64,000 nt of DNA from Vicia villosa. Lineage: Eukaryota > Streptophyta > Magnoliopsida > Fabales > Fabaceae. Location of the stretch: contig NW_026705483.1 in NCBI RefSeq assembly GCF_029867415.1, positions 124,001 through 188,000 on the forward strand, read 5' to 3'. Both the position numbers and the translations under genes were made by a program. The notes under the pieces were generated by a model. The model was not told the DNA's origin. It did no database searches and worked only from the letters and a program-made list of their open reading frames with translations. Below are positions 20,343-29,549 of this stretch, in pieces (within the stretch, counting starts at the first letter, position 1; each line of letters begins with the position of its first letter).

Positions 20343-21268
20343 AGAAGCAAGATGACTTCTGCCAATACTTCTAGATAGGAACTTTCTGAAGCTCGAGTCA
20401 TATTCTTTCAGAATATGATTAAGACTAGGAATGGATTTTTCTGATTCAGAAGGAGATCCACTATCTTTGGATAATTTAAAAACTTTTTCCTTTAGTTCAG
20501 AATTTTAAAACGGCCAGCTTCTTAGTTTCAAATTCAAATAGCTTTTTCAGCTTTTTGTATTTGATACTAAGATGAGCCTTGAGTTCCAGAAGTTCAGTTA
20601 AACTGGAAACTAACTCTTCTCTAGATAGTTCAGAAAATAACTCTTCAGAATCTGATTCTGATGTAGATTCTGATCCATCATCCACTGTAGCCATCAGTGC
20701 AAAGTTGGCTTGCTCCCCTTCAGAGTCTGATTCTGATTCAGATTCAGAATCATCCCATGTTGCCATAAGACCTTTCTTCTTATGAAACTTCTTCTTGGGA
20801 TTCTCCTTCTAAAGTCTTGGACATTCATTCTTGAAGTGTCCAGGCTCATTGCACTCATAGCAGACGACCTTCTTCTTGTCAGATCTTCTGCCACCAGAAG
20901 ATTCTCCTCGTTCAAACTTCTTTGAACTTCTGAAGCTTTTGAACTTCCTTTGTTTGCTCTTCCAGAGTTGGTTTACCGTTCTGGAGATCATGGACAGTTC
21001 ATCTTCTTCTTCTGATTCTGATTCTTCAGAATCTACTTCTTCAGCCTGAAAAACGTTAGTGCATTTTTTAATATTAGATTTTAATGCAATAGACTTACCT
21101 TTCTTCTAAGGCTCATTTGCATCTAGCTCTATCTCATGGCTTCTCAAGGCACTGATTAGCTCTTCCAAAGAAACCTCATTCAGATTCTTTGCAATCTTGA
21201 ATGCAGTCACCATTGGACCCCATCTTCTGGGTAAGCTTCTGATGATCTTCTTTACATGATCAGCCTTG
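20343..21268 (-). pseudogene. gag: Sirevirus gag, C-terminal part, broken
   Basis: A CCHC zinc knuckle, CYECNEPGHFKNEC (about 20815-20860), marks the nucleocapsid end of Gag. Upstream is a Gag core fragment with KIIRSLPRRWGPMVTAFKIA (about 21180-21255). Downstream is a Ser/Asp/Glu-rich acidic stretch with SESESDSEGEQ (about 20700-20755). In-frame stops at 21106 and 20809 both read TAG where CAG is plausible, and a frameshift lies near 20505. The N-terminal part of Gag is cut off at 21269 by the LTR of Ogre A. Confidence 0.82.
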
Positions 21269-21991
21269 TGTCGCGGGGAAAAATCGTTTGTGGGATGAGA
21301 CACTTGATGCCTTCTTTGGGCTCGAGTGCTCAAGAAAAAGATTTTTCTTTGTTTTTGTCACGACCAAACTTTTTATTGTTTCCAAAGTAGGAAAAGGAAA
21401 AAAGCTGCAATAACCTTAAAAGAGATGCAAAGCAAATAACACAAAATTAAAAGCAATGCAAAAGTGGGGGAGAGATTCCGGGTAAGAGGGTTGGTTATAC
21501 GAAGGGAAGGTATTAGCACCCAACGTATCTATAGTATTCTATAGGTTTCTTTGTTATGTTCATTTCATTCTATGTTATGGTGGAGGTTTTCTGTTGTGAA
21601 ATAGGTGGGACCTAAGGTGTTTGTTTGATTATGCTCGCAAAGATCATCGCAATCTTCTGCATACATATCCCTTAGAGGGAATCAGAGCATCTGTAGCTCG
21701 GGGTCTACGGGTGCTAAGGTTTGAGTGGTTTGAGGGAGAAGTTTTGCTCGCCAAGAATACGACCTTGTACCTACGTATTCTCAAAGGGATGTTGAGAAAG
21801 TCAGAGCAATCGTAGTTCCCACTTATGCTAGTGGAAGCAAAGGATAAGAGACAAATGTCATCTCAATGTTCGATGTATCTAATCTATATCATCACATACA
21901 TCTGTTTGATTTTGTTTGAAATCTTTTCATTATAAGCCCTGGGCTGTGTCACTTATGGCGCTTAGAATGATAAAGATGTTTTTTTTGTTTA

Positions 21992-22192
21992 GCCATCCTG
22001 GTGGCAAAAACAAGTTTGATTAGCCAGCCTTGTGGCAAAAACTTTCAATGAAGTCAGCCTTGTGACAAAAAGTTTTGATTAATCAGCCAGCCTTGTGGCA
22101 AAAGTTTCGACGAAGCCAGCCTTGTGGCAAAAACTTTGATTAATCAGCCAGCTTGGTGGCAAAAGGTTTGATTGATTAGCCAGCCTTGTGGC
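21992..22192 (-). repeat. Array of seven GCCA/GTCA hairpins in Ogre A LTR
   Basis: Units start at 21992, 22023, 22053, 22086, 22115, 22147 and 22179. Each is a 4-bp stem with a 6-base middle, GCCTTG in most units (TCCTGG and GCTTGG in two). Six have GCCA/TGGC and the one at 22053 has GTCA/TGAC. The unit at 22115 is GCCA/TGGC where the B copy (34584) is GTCA/TGAC, a compensatory double change. Confidence 0.85.
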
Positions 22193-22315
22193 AAAAGAGA
22201 AATTTGATTGATTGATTGTGATGATATAGAAGAGATACTCCTATCATAGAGATGATAAATGTCTAATCTCCTAGGGTATTTGATTTGGATATTGGGGATG
22301 CTTATAAGAAGCCCG

Positions 22316-22575
22316 TGGGTCCTTGTACGAAGCCCAAGAGGAGGCTATCCGAGGGTCCTTGCATTGTAAGCCCAAGAGGAGGCTATGGGAGGGACAATCG
22401 AGGGTCCTTGCATTGTAAGCCCAAGAGGAGGCTATGGGAGGGACAAGTCGTTTGTATGAAGCCCAAGAGGAGGCATGGTATAGTTGGTTTGAGCTCTTAG
22501 AGCGATTTCACCGGGAAACCATACTCTATGTCCTAACCTAAACTAGGGAGATTCTTTGCACGAAGCCCAATAGGA
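22316..22575 (-). repeat. 50-bp tandem repeat in Ogre A LTR
   Basis: Cores reading AAGCCCAAGAGGAGGC occur at about 22331, 22370, 22420 and 22459, with a variant at about 22564, linked by copies of GGTCCTTGCATTG. This is the inverted counterpart of 2918-3190. Confidence 0.75.
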
Positions 22576-22603
22576 GGCTATGGGGAACCTAGTGTTGTAC
22601 TAA

Positions 22604-22700
22604 GTTGAACAAGTATATATAACATGATCACAAATATGAACAAGTACGAACAAACATGAACAAGTACATGAACAAATATGAATAAGTATGAACAGTTATA
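22604..22700 (-). repeat. GAACAAGTAC minisatellite in Ogre A LTR
   Basis: Imperfect repeats of GAACAAGTAC or GAACAAATAT, the counterpart of 2805-2900. Confidence 0.7.
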
Positions 22701-22780
22701 TATGACAAGGTGTGTGTATACAAGGGAGTTTATGAAGGAAATATACCTGTAAGGATGATCCGTTTGTATACACGGGGCTC

Positions 22781-23200
22781 GGGACTTATACTCGGGGAGA
22801 GGCCCATTGAGTTTATTCAAAAGCTATGTAAACAAGTATTTACAAGGGAGATTGGGACTTATACCTACATGGAGGCCCATGGTATTTTTGGGAAGATTTA
22901 AAGAAAACCTTCATTTTTTATTTGTTATTCGAGGTTAAAAATCAAGTTGATCGAGGTATGTACAAAAAGGTGTATGTACAATGAAATACCTAATTTCATG
23001 TAAGGGAATGGGACTTATACCTATGTGGAGGCCCATGTTTTATTTTATAAAACATGGTTGATTGTTTTATTAACAGACGCAAGGTTTCGTCGTTTGAAAA
23101 ACTGTTTGAAAGTTTTGTTTTGAAAGAAGTTTTCTGTTTAAAGAAAAACTGTACAAAGAAAAAGGAATGGGACTTATACTCTCTAATATTCGAGAGGCCC
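22781..23200 (-). repeat. Four GGGACTTATA hairpin units in Ogre A LTR
   Basis: Units lie at 22781-22805, 22854-22878, 23010-23034 and 23169-23200, all GGGACTTATA...GGCCC. The inner stems are CTC/GAG, CCT/AGG, CCT/AGG and CTCTC/GAGAG, the mirror image of 2393-2718. Confidence 0.6.
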
Positions 23201-23685
23201 AGTTGTTTTGAAAATCAATTGATCAATCCAAAAAGATTTGATCAAGAGTTTTTTTGAAAAGAAAACCAAAAAGAAATGGTTTATTGTTTTGAAAAACTTT
23301 GATCGTTTGTTTTAAAACAGTTTGAATTTTGACAAAAGTCAACTTAATTAAGATAAAAACAAATTTTATGCTTAATTAAGACCTAAGTGATTAGGGTTTG
23401 ATCACAAAATATTTACAAGTGATTAAGTTTTGAAAATCAAGTGAAAAAACTATTTTTAAAGTATTAAAAAACATTTAAAAACAAGTCACTTTAAACTTAA
23501 TAAAAACACATTAAATAAATATTTTTTTTGTGATTTTTTGGATAGTTATAAAATATATATATTAAATGAGAAGTATACAAAAAATGAAGTAAAAAAGAGT
23601 TGATTTGATTGGTTAATTAATTAAGTGAAGTTGTGTAAAAAATGAAGAAAAATAAGTGTTAAAAAAAATGGTTTTATCTTCACAA

Positions 23686-23751
23686 GGGTTTGAACCCACG
23701 CACCCACGCTTGCCAACTAAAACAATGACCAACTGAGCTGCGCGCGCAGCT
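23686..23751 (-). promoter_or_regulatory. tRNA-like segment with palindrome in Ogre A LTR
   Basis: In sense (minus) a 16-bp palindrome AGCTGCGCGCGCAGCT (23736-23751) runs into an A-box-like GCAGCTCAGTTGG. A B-box-like GGGTTCAAACCC is the complement of 23686-23697. It is an imperfect tRNA cloverleaf, so a Pol III-like or captured-tRNA element rather than a tRNA gene. Confidence 0.5.
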
Positions 23752-26281
23752 TGTAATATGCTTGCTTCCATTTAATTATATTTAAAAACGAATGTTTGAA
23801 TTTTCTGAAGAAAAATGGCGCCAAGAACACACCCTAATTTGATTTTTGAAAATCTTTGAAACTGAACCAAATTGATCAAGTAGATAGTCTATCTCACTCG
23901 GTTTTTCATAAGGAACATGATGGTGATCTTTAATTTCATTTATTTTCATTCTAAGGCCATTGATTTTCTGATGAACACGAAGAACCCTAATTCTAAGATT
24001 GATCATGAAATCGTGTATGATTGATGAATTATGAAATTGATTGAGGGTTAATGATCAGTGATAGTGCAGAAATAAGATGGCAAAGCAATATTTCATTTAT
24101 GATGCATGATTCATGGAGTTTGAAGTTCAAGAGGGCTTACCTTAAAAATGGCAAAACTGAGAATCAAATTCTGCAAATGAGATGTTCCAGATGTTGTTTC
24201 TTGATCTGGACAGCTTCAATGATGATTATGGAACATGTTTGGATGCCTGGAATGGATTGAATTCATCTGGATCACTCCATGAAACCCGATCTGCAGTAGG
24301 GCCAAGTATGAATCGAGCTTGATGATTCTGAGGTTATAGGTTGATGGTGCGTGTTTGGATAGTTCATATGTGACATATATGAGGTGTTGGAAGTGTTAGT
24401 TTGGACAAAATTGGCCTGGAATTGATTTTGGCATGATAAGGCTAGTGTTATGCATATTTGGAGGTTGAAGAGTGATTCTGAGATTTGGGGTGTTTTTGGG
24501 GTGTTTCTAGGTTCAAACAACTTCCATATGATGTTTATGAGTTGTGGGAACCATCACTTTGCTCAGAACTCCAATGGTTTAGAGGTTGGGATTTTTACCT
24601 CTTTTGAAAAATATGAAACTTGCAATTCAAGAAAGGAAGAGAAAACCTATGCTTATGAGGTTTTGGTGTGATTTGAATAGTGGAAATGACCTCTATTTAT
24701 AGGCCAAGCTTTCTGAATACAAGCCTTTGCAAGTGGATCAAAGAGTGGTGATTTGGCTTAAGAGATAAATTGGAATCTTTCACATTAAATGCATATGGTT
24801 AAAATGACTAAACCATGGTTAAAATTGGCTATGCTTCTTATCTCTTTCCCATCTATCTACAAACCAGAAATATCTCCCAATTATTGCATGTATATGTCAT
24901 TGCTTGCATCATAAGGTAAAATATTGCATAACTTTGGCAAAAATGACTTGAAATTTCAAGTGAAATGGTCACTAATGGAGAAATTCAAAGCCATAGCTAC
25001 ACTCCATATTTTTTCATGCTCTTGGAAATTTTGGAAAGCTCTTGTTATGTACTTCAAAACCCTAGTTGAAAGTTTCTTCAAGACCTTTAAGGAAATGGGT
25101 GAAAAAGATCCATGAACTTTGAAGAAAAATGAGATTTTAAGTGAAATTTTCAAAAGATGGTGACTTTGAAGCTCCATATCTCTTAAATGGTTGATCTTAT
25201 GGAAAAAAATTATATGTGACAAAGTTGTTCATTGGATCAAAATATACAACTTTCATGTTGGAAGTTTTTTTCAGTTTGTAGGTTAAATTTTGAGTTATTC
25301 CCTTCCAAAAATTTGGAAAAAACCATTGAAAAACACTTAGAAACTTTTCTAAGTATGGAAAGTCAAACTTTTGACTTTTTGATTCTTGATTGAGTTTCTT
25401 GATTTTCCTTGATCAAATGACTTCATATATCATATATTGATGATTTAAAACTTCAAAAGTCATGTTTGACCAAAATTTCCAAAAAGTCAATGGTGATCTT
25501 GTACAGTTGACTTTTTAAAACAAATCGCGTTTCTGGAGATTTCAAATGAACCAAGATATCCTCACCAAATGAATGGTATGAATGGATCACATTGAATTAT
25601 TGGAGGACCTTGAGCCATGGTTTAAGTTGTGGCACCATGTTCTGATTAAAAAGTCAGTTGTTCAGGTGAATTAGGTCAAAAACCCTAAATGTCGACCTGA
25701 TGAAATTGATGACTATGGATCTTGAATTGAGATACAATTTCCATTGGATATTTTCATAGGGATTATTTGAATATGATTGAACACTTTGATTGATGCCCTG
25801 GAGCTTTTTAGGGTTTCCCAAATGTGATCCCTGATTTTCAGTCCCTGATAGTTCAAAACCCTAGTCTGATGATTTGTTTGATCAATCTTTGTGTAGGAGA
25901 TGTCTTGAGCCAATAGATTAGGTCAAAATGATGTACTAGGGGTCTTGAGGTCATGTCCCAAGTCATTAGGTCAAATCCTGAGCAAAAGTCAGGAGTATGC
26001 TGTCTTCAGTCAAAACCTTAATCTGGTTGATTCAGAGCTTTTGAGCTTGTGGAAGTGAACCTTTGAGGATCAAATGTTGACTGTTGATGAAGATAGTTCA
26101 TTTGAGATGAAGGGAGAACAAAACCCTAATTGGTTGTTGCTTGTACTGATGAGTGATTTCTTGATTAAATCCTGCTGAGTCACAAGTAGCAAACACAAGC
26201 TATGCAATTTGTTAGAGATGCAAATGATGCATAAGTAGATGATATGAGGTGGTATCTTAGGTCAAAAATTGGGGTATGACA

Positions 26282-26310
26282 GATGCCCCTATTTAAGTTT
26301 CTTCAACCTG
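26282..26310 (-). other. Ogre A polypurine tract
   Basis: In sense, AAATAGGGGCATC abuts the LTR start at 26281, preceded by TTGAAGAAACTT. The extended form matches those of E1, B and C. Confidence 0.8.
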
Positions 26311-26444
26311 AGATATGAAGATTGAGAATCTTCGTTTTGATAGGGTGGGAGAGACTTAAATATCAGAAGACACGAATTTTGGACCTAAGATACCAAAATT
26401 GCGAATGATGCAAGGATATCTTTACCGAGGGGATATCAAGAACT

Positions 26445-26458
26445 GACTCCACTGGGGA
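26445..26458 (-). other. PBS-complementary 14-mer in Ogre A 3' UTR
   Basis: The plus strand reads GACTCCACTGGGGA, so the sense RNA carries TCCCCAGTGGAGTC. This is the exact complement of the 3' 14 nt of the Ogre PBS TGGCGACTCCACTGGGGA seen at 62951-62968. Confidence 0.75.
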
Positions 26459-26589
26459 TGAAAGATCGGGAAGGATGTCTCAATCCGTTTTAGGAAGAGA
26501 ATCCGTTTTTTTCTTTTCGGGAAAGCAAGTGTATGCTTCGCCGGGGAATGATAGCTTTGTAAGAAAAGCCTACCTATCGACATTACCGA

Positions 26590-26886
26590 CTATCAGCATA
26601 GTGATAGACTTGTTAAATAATGCGACGGTGAAGGGTGTGAAACTGCATTACCGACTATCAGCATGGTGATAGACTTGACATGGTAAAAAGAGTTTCAAAG
26701 GTTCGGTTAATATTACCGTCTATCAGCATGGTGATAGACCTGTTAAATAATATAACCAGAACAAAAGGTTACCGACTACCAGCCTCGTGATAGCGGTTTT
26801 GAAGACAAGATCAATTATCAGCCGAGTGATAAAATGATTCTGGTGACTTTGCTATGGAAATTACTGGTTATTCAGCCTTGTGAATA
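26590..26886 (-). repeat. Array of six hairpins in Ogre A 3' UTR
   Basis: In plus-strand notation: CTATCA/TGATAG at 26590, 26655 and 26720; CTACCA/TGATAG at 26776 (T-G wobble in sense RNA); TTATCA/TGATAA at 26815; TATTCA/TGAATA at 26869. The six-base loops are GCATAG, GCATGG, GCATGG, GCCTCG, GCCGAG and GCCTTG. The last loop is identical to that of the LTR hairpin array. Confidence 0.8.
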
Positions 26887-28180
26887 GTAATAAGGCCCTG
26901 ATTGTCACATGGTCTTCATGATTGATTTTCTAGAGAGGAAAAGTCTTTTGAAAGAGACATAAGCTGCTCGGATGATGAGGCTATTGCTTATTGTGTATTT
27001 TTCACGACTCTATTTGGGGAATCGGAATTTGAATATTTGGTAAAGACAGGGTCCTATCCAAAAATGAATTGGAAAGAAACGGTCAAACAAGACTTTGCAC
27101 CCAATGAGGAATGAACTCGAATGGGGATTTTCTCCTTTGTTTTGAGAGGAGAAACTAAAGTAACCTTCTTCCACGAGGAATGATCTCAGTGGGGAACTGG
27201 AGAAAGAAGATGTTCTTTCTGCTTATGGGTGACAACCTACTTGGAGAGATGACACGCCCGTACATGTTTTTTTTTCTTTTTTCTTTTTTCTTTTTTGAGG
27301 ATAGATATATCCTAAACAAGTGATTTTGAAACAATCATTGAAAAATGCAAGAATGCATAAATGATGCAAATATGTATGAATGATGAATGTTATGAATGTT
27401 GCATGCATGTTGACGATACTGACAAATAAAGAAGTATATACTGGAGATGGACCGACGTCGCAATACAACCAGATACTTGGCAAATGTTCTTCAACATGGT
27501 GCAGATAACACGGGTGATGAATGGTGCTGCATGCTTTAGACTTCTCTGGGGAAAATGAGCATCTTTTCTTACTGAGATTGAAAAACTTCTTTACTGGGGA
27601 TGAAAGAACTTCTCTACCGCGAGGGGCAATTGGTTTAGGAATTCTTTCCTGGGATAAGAATACCGTTGTCTCATCATCTCTTTTGAGGAAAAGAACAGTT
27701 CTGAAGGATGATCTTTAGTTCATCCTATGGAGATAGCTGCTGATGTTCCTTCTGTTGTTCACAACTCAAAGGAAAGTTTCGCTTTTATTTTGAAAAGAAA
27801 GGAAAAGTAAATTCATTTAAAACTTTTTTTTTCTTTTTCTTTCAAAAGTGAATAACACAATTAAAGCGTCATTTTGCAAGCTAAAAGAAATTAGAGATTG
27901 CAAACAAGTGGGCACCAGGCTAAAATTTATTTAATAGGATGGTAATCAGCTAAAGGCATGATTCCATAGAGTATTTACAAAAGTTGGAAATGGTAAATAT
28001 GCGGAAAAGGCTACGTTGAAAGCAATAACCACTATTCTCCCTAACAACTTTGAGTTCCAACTGTGCTTGTTGCTTCAGATTGGCGATGATTTGATTGAAG
28101 ATCCTTTGATGAAAAAGACTCCTTAGGTGATGAAGTACGGACTGTTGTAGTTACTTTGTCATAAATCCTTAATTTTTGCC
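26887..28180 (-). other. Ogre A 3' UTR, remaining part
   Basis: No gene is seen. There is a poly-T/CTTTT stretch at 27266-27296 and several words like CTGGGGAT or GTGGGGAA (27197, 27594) resembling partial PBS complements. The counterpart in B is 39206-40440. Confidence 0.6.
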
Positions 28181-28326
28181 TAGATTGCCCTTTCACGTTT
28201 TGAATCTACCAGGATAAATTTTTTCTATTTATTGTCTCTAATTTTTTCCTGGACCGCCCTTTCGGGTTTTCAGTCCACCGAGACGCTCATTTTTGCCTAA
28301 GTCGCCCTTTGCGAGTTTTCGACTTA
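28181..28326 (-). other. Ogre A trio of post-integrase hairpins
   Basis: Sense order from the integrase stop: TAAGTCG/CGACTTA (28298-28304 with 28320-28326), TGGACTG/CGGTCCA (28250-28256 with 28271-28277) and TAGATT/AATCTA (28181-28186 with 28203-28208). Sense middles are AAAACTCGCAAAGGG, AAAACCCGAAAGGG and AAAACGTGAAAGGG. The second gives a CCC-GAAA-GGG cap. Confidence 0.82.
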
Positions 28327-28348
28327 CCGAGCTGTTCTTTTGTCTTTT

Positions 28349-29549
28349 TTAGACAAAGTATTTCTTGACTGCATCAGCATTCACAGGATGTAGGAGTTCA
28401 TCACCATCCATGGTTGCAAGAGTCATGGCGCCGCCAGAAAATGTTCTTTTGACAACATACGGGCCTTCGTAATTAGGAGACCATTTGCCCCTAGAATCTG
28501 GTTGAAAAGACAAGATCTTCTTAAGCACGAGGTCGCCTTCTTGAAATTCACGAGGTCGAACCTTTTTGTTGAAGGCTTGTTTCATCCTTGCTTGGTATAA
28601 TTGTCCATGGCATAGAGCAGTCATACGTTTTTCTTCGATTAAGTTCAACTGATCGTATCTGCTTTGACACCATTCAGCTTCTGATAACTTAGTCTCCATG
28701 AGGACTCTCATTGATGGGACTTCAACTTCTACGGGGAGCACAGCTTCCATGCCGTATACTAGAGAGAAAGGGGTTGCCCCTGTTGAAGTACACACTGAAG
28801 TACGGTACCCATGTAAAGCAAATGGCAGCATTTCGTGCCAGTCTTTGTAACTGACGACCATTTTCTGGACGATCTTCTTAATGTTCTTGTTAGCGGCTTC
28901 CACGGCGCCGTTCATTTTTGGTCTGTAAGGAGAAGAGTTATGATGCTCAATCTTGAATTCCTCACATAATTCTTTCATCATCTTGTTGTTCAAGTTTGAA
29001 CCATTGTCAGTAATGATCTTGCTGGGAACACCATATCGGCAAATGATGTTATTCTTGATAAACCTCACAACCACTTGTCTTGTAACATTGGCATAAGATG
29101 CTGCTTCGACCCATTTGGTGAAGTAATCAATTGCCACTAAGATGAAACGATGACCGTTTGAAGCTTTTGGTTCGATCATTCCAATCATGTCGATACCCCA
29201 CATGGAGAAAGGCCATGGAGATGAGAGAACGTTGAGTAGAGTTGGTGGCACATGGATCTTATCTGCGTAGATCTGGCACTTGTGACATCTCTTCACGTGT
29301 TTATAACAGTCAGATTCCATTGTCAACCAATAGTATCCTGCTCTTAAGATCTTCTTGGACATTGCATGCCCATTTTAATGGGTTCCAAAGGACCCTTCAT
29401 GCACTTCATGCATTAACATGTCTGCCTCGTGTCTATCCACGCATCTGAGCAAAACCATGTCGAAGTTTCTTTTGTATAACACATCTCCGTTCAAGAAAAA
29501 ACTGCCAGAAAGTCTTCTTAGAGTTTTCTTATCTTTGTTTGATGCCCCA
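28349..29549 (-). pseudogene. int: Ogre A integrase, partial
   Basis: From the interrupted edge at 29549 it contains the leader NKDKKTLRRLSGSFF, then the HHCC finger region. A TAA lies at 29375-29377, where B has Ser (TCA). The main frame 29362-28349 follows with CHKCQIYADK, MWGIDMIG, TDNGSNLN and the catalytic Glu in GAVEAANK, and ends HPVNADAVKKYFV. The catalytic triad and C-terminal tail are intact, but the N-terminal half of pol is missing because of the Tekay insertion. It is close to the integrase of B and more distant from E1. Confidence 0.9.

Larger units (their letters stand above)
11699..21268 (-). mobile_element. Sirevirus (SIRE/Maximus-type Ty1/copia) retrotransposon, 5' truncated
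   Basis: In minus orientation the order is partial gag with zinc knuckle, protease, integrase, RT, RNase H, then an extra env-like ORF, several polypurine tracts and the 3' LTR. Integrase before RT identifies Ty1/copia. The env-like ORF and multiple polypurine tracts are Sirevirus features. The gag N-terminus, PBS and 5' LTR are missing because Ogre A starts at 21269. It sits inside the 3' LTR of E1. gag-pol carries stops and frameshifts, so the copy is inactive. Confidence 0.9.
21269..26281 (-). repeat. Ogre A 3' LTR, 5013 bp
   Basis: It is bounded by TGTCGCGGGG (21269) and GGGTATGACA (26281), the TG...CA ends read on either strand. The right part (about 24000-26281) is single-copy-like AT-rich sequence. 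The left part holds the structured blocks listed separately. Between about 24270 and 26280 I see no gene or further repeat. Confidence 0.92.
21269..29549 (-). mobile_element. Ogre A: 3' portion of an Ogre element
   Basis: A complete 5013-bp 3' LTR (21269-26281) is followed by the polypurine tract, a 2-kb 3' UTR and the integrase end of pol. It is cut off at 29549 by a Tekay-like LTR inserted at the start of the integrase region. The rest of pol, gag, ORF1 and the 5' LTR are absent. It inserted into the gag region of the Sirevirus. Sequence just left of the LTR is CCTTG, a possible target duplication whose partner is lost. Confidence 0.9.

Noticed and set aside
21621..21815. A 64-86 residue frame starting FDYARKDHR, present in all four LTRs
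   Set aside because: Its conservation simply follows LTR copies. The frame is short and has no recognisable domain, although it would be worth a dN/dS check.
22285..22500. A recurrent 71-residue frame with KPKRR repeats, also at 3000-3215 and 34761-34976
   Set aside because: It is produced by the 50-bp tandem repeat of the Ogre LTR. It has no start context or protein homology that I recognise and lies wholly in LTR sequence.
23686..23751. A tRNA gene in the Ogre LTR
   Set aside because: The B-box-like and A-box-like words are present, but acceptor and anticodon arms do not pair, so it is listed only as a tRNA-like segment.
27266..27296. Poly-T/CTTTT run as a terminator or poly(A) relic
   Set aside because: It lies inside the Ogre 3' UTR, the B counterpart at about 39598 varies in length, and simple slippage explains it.
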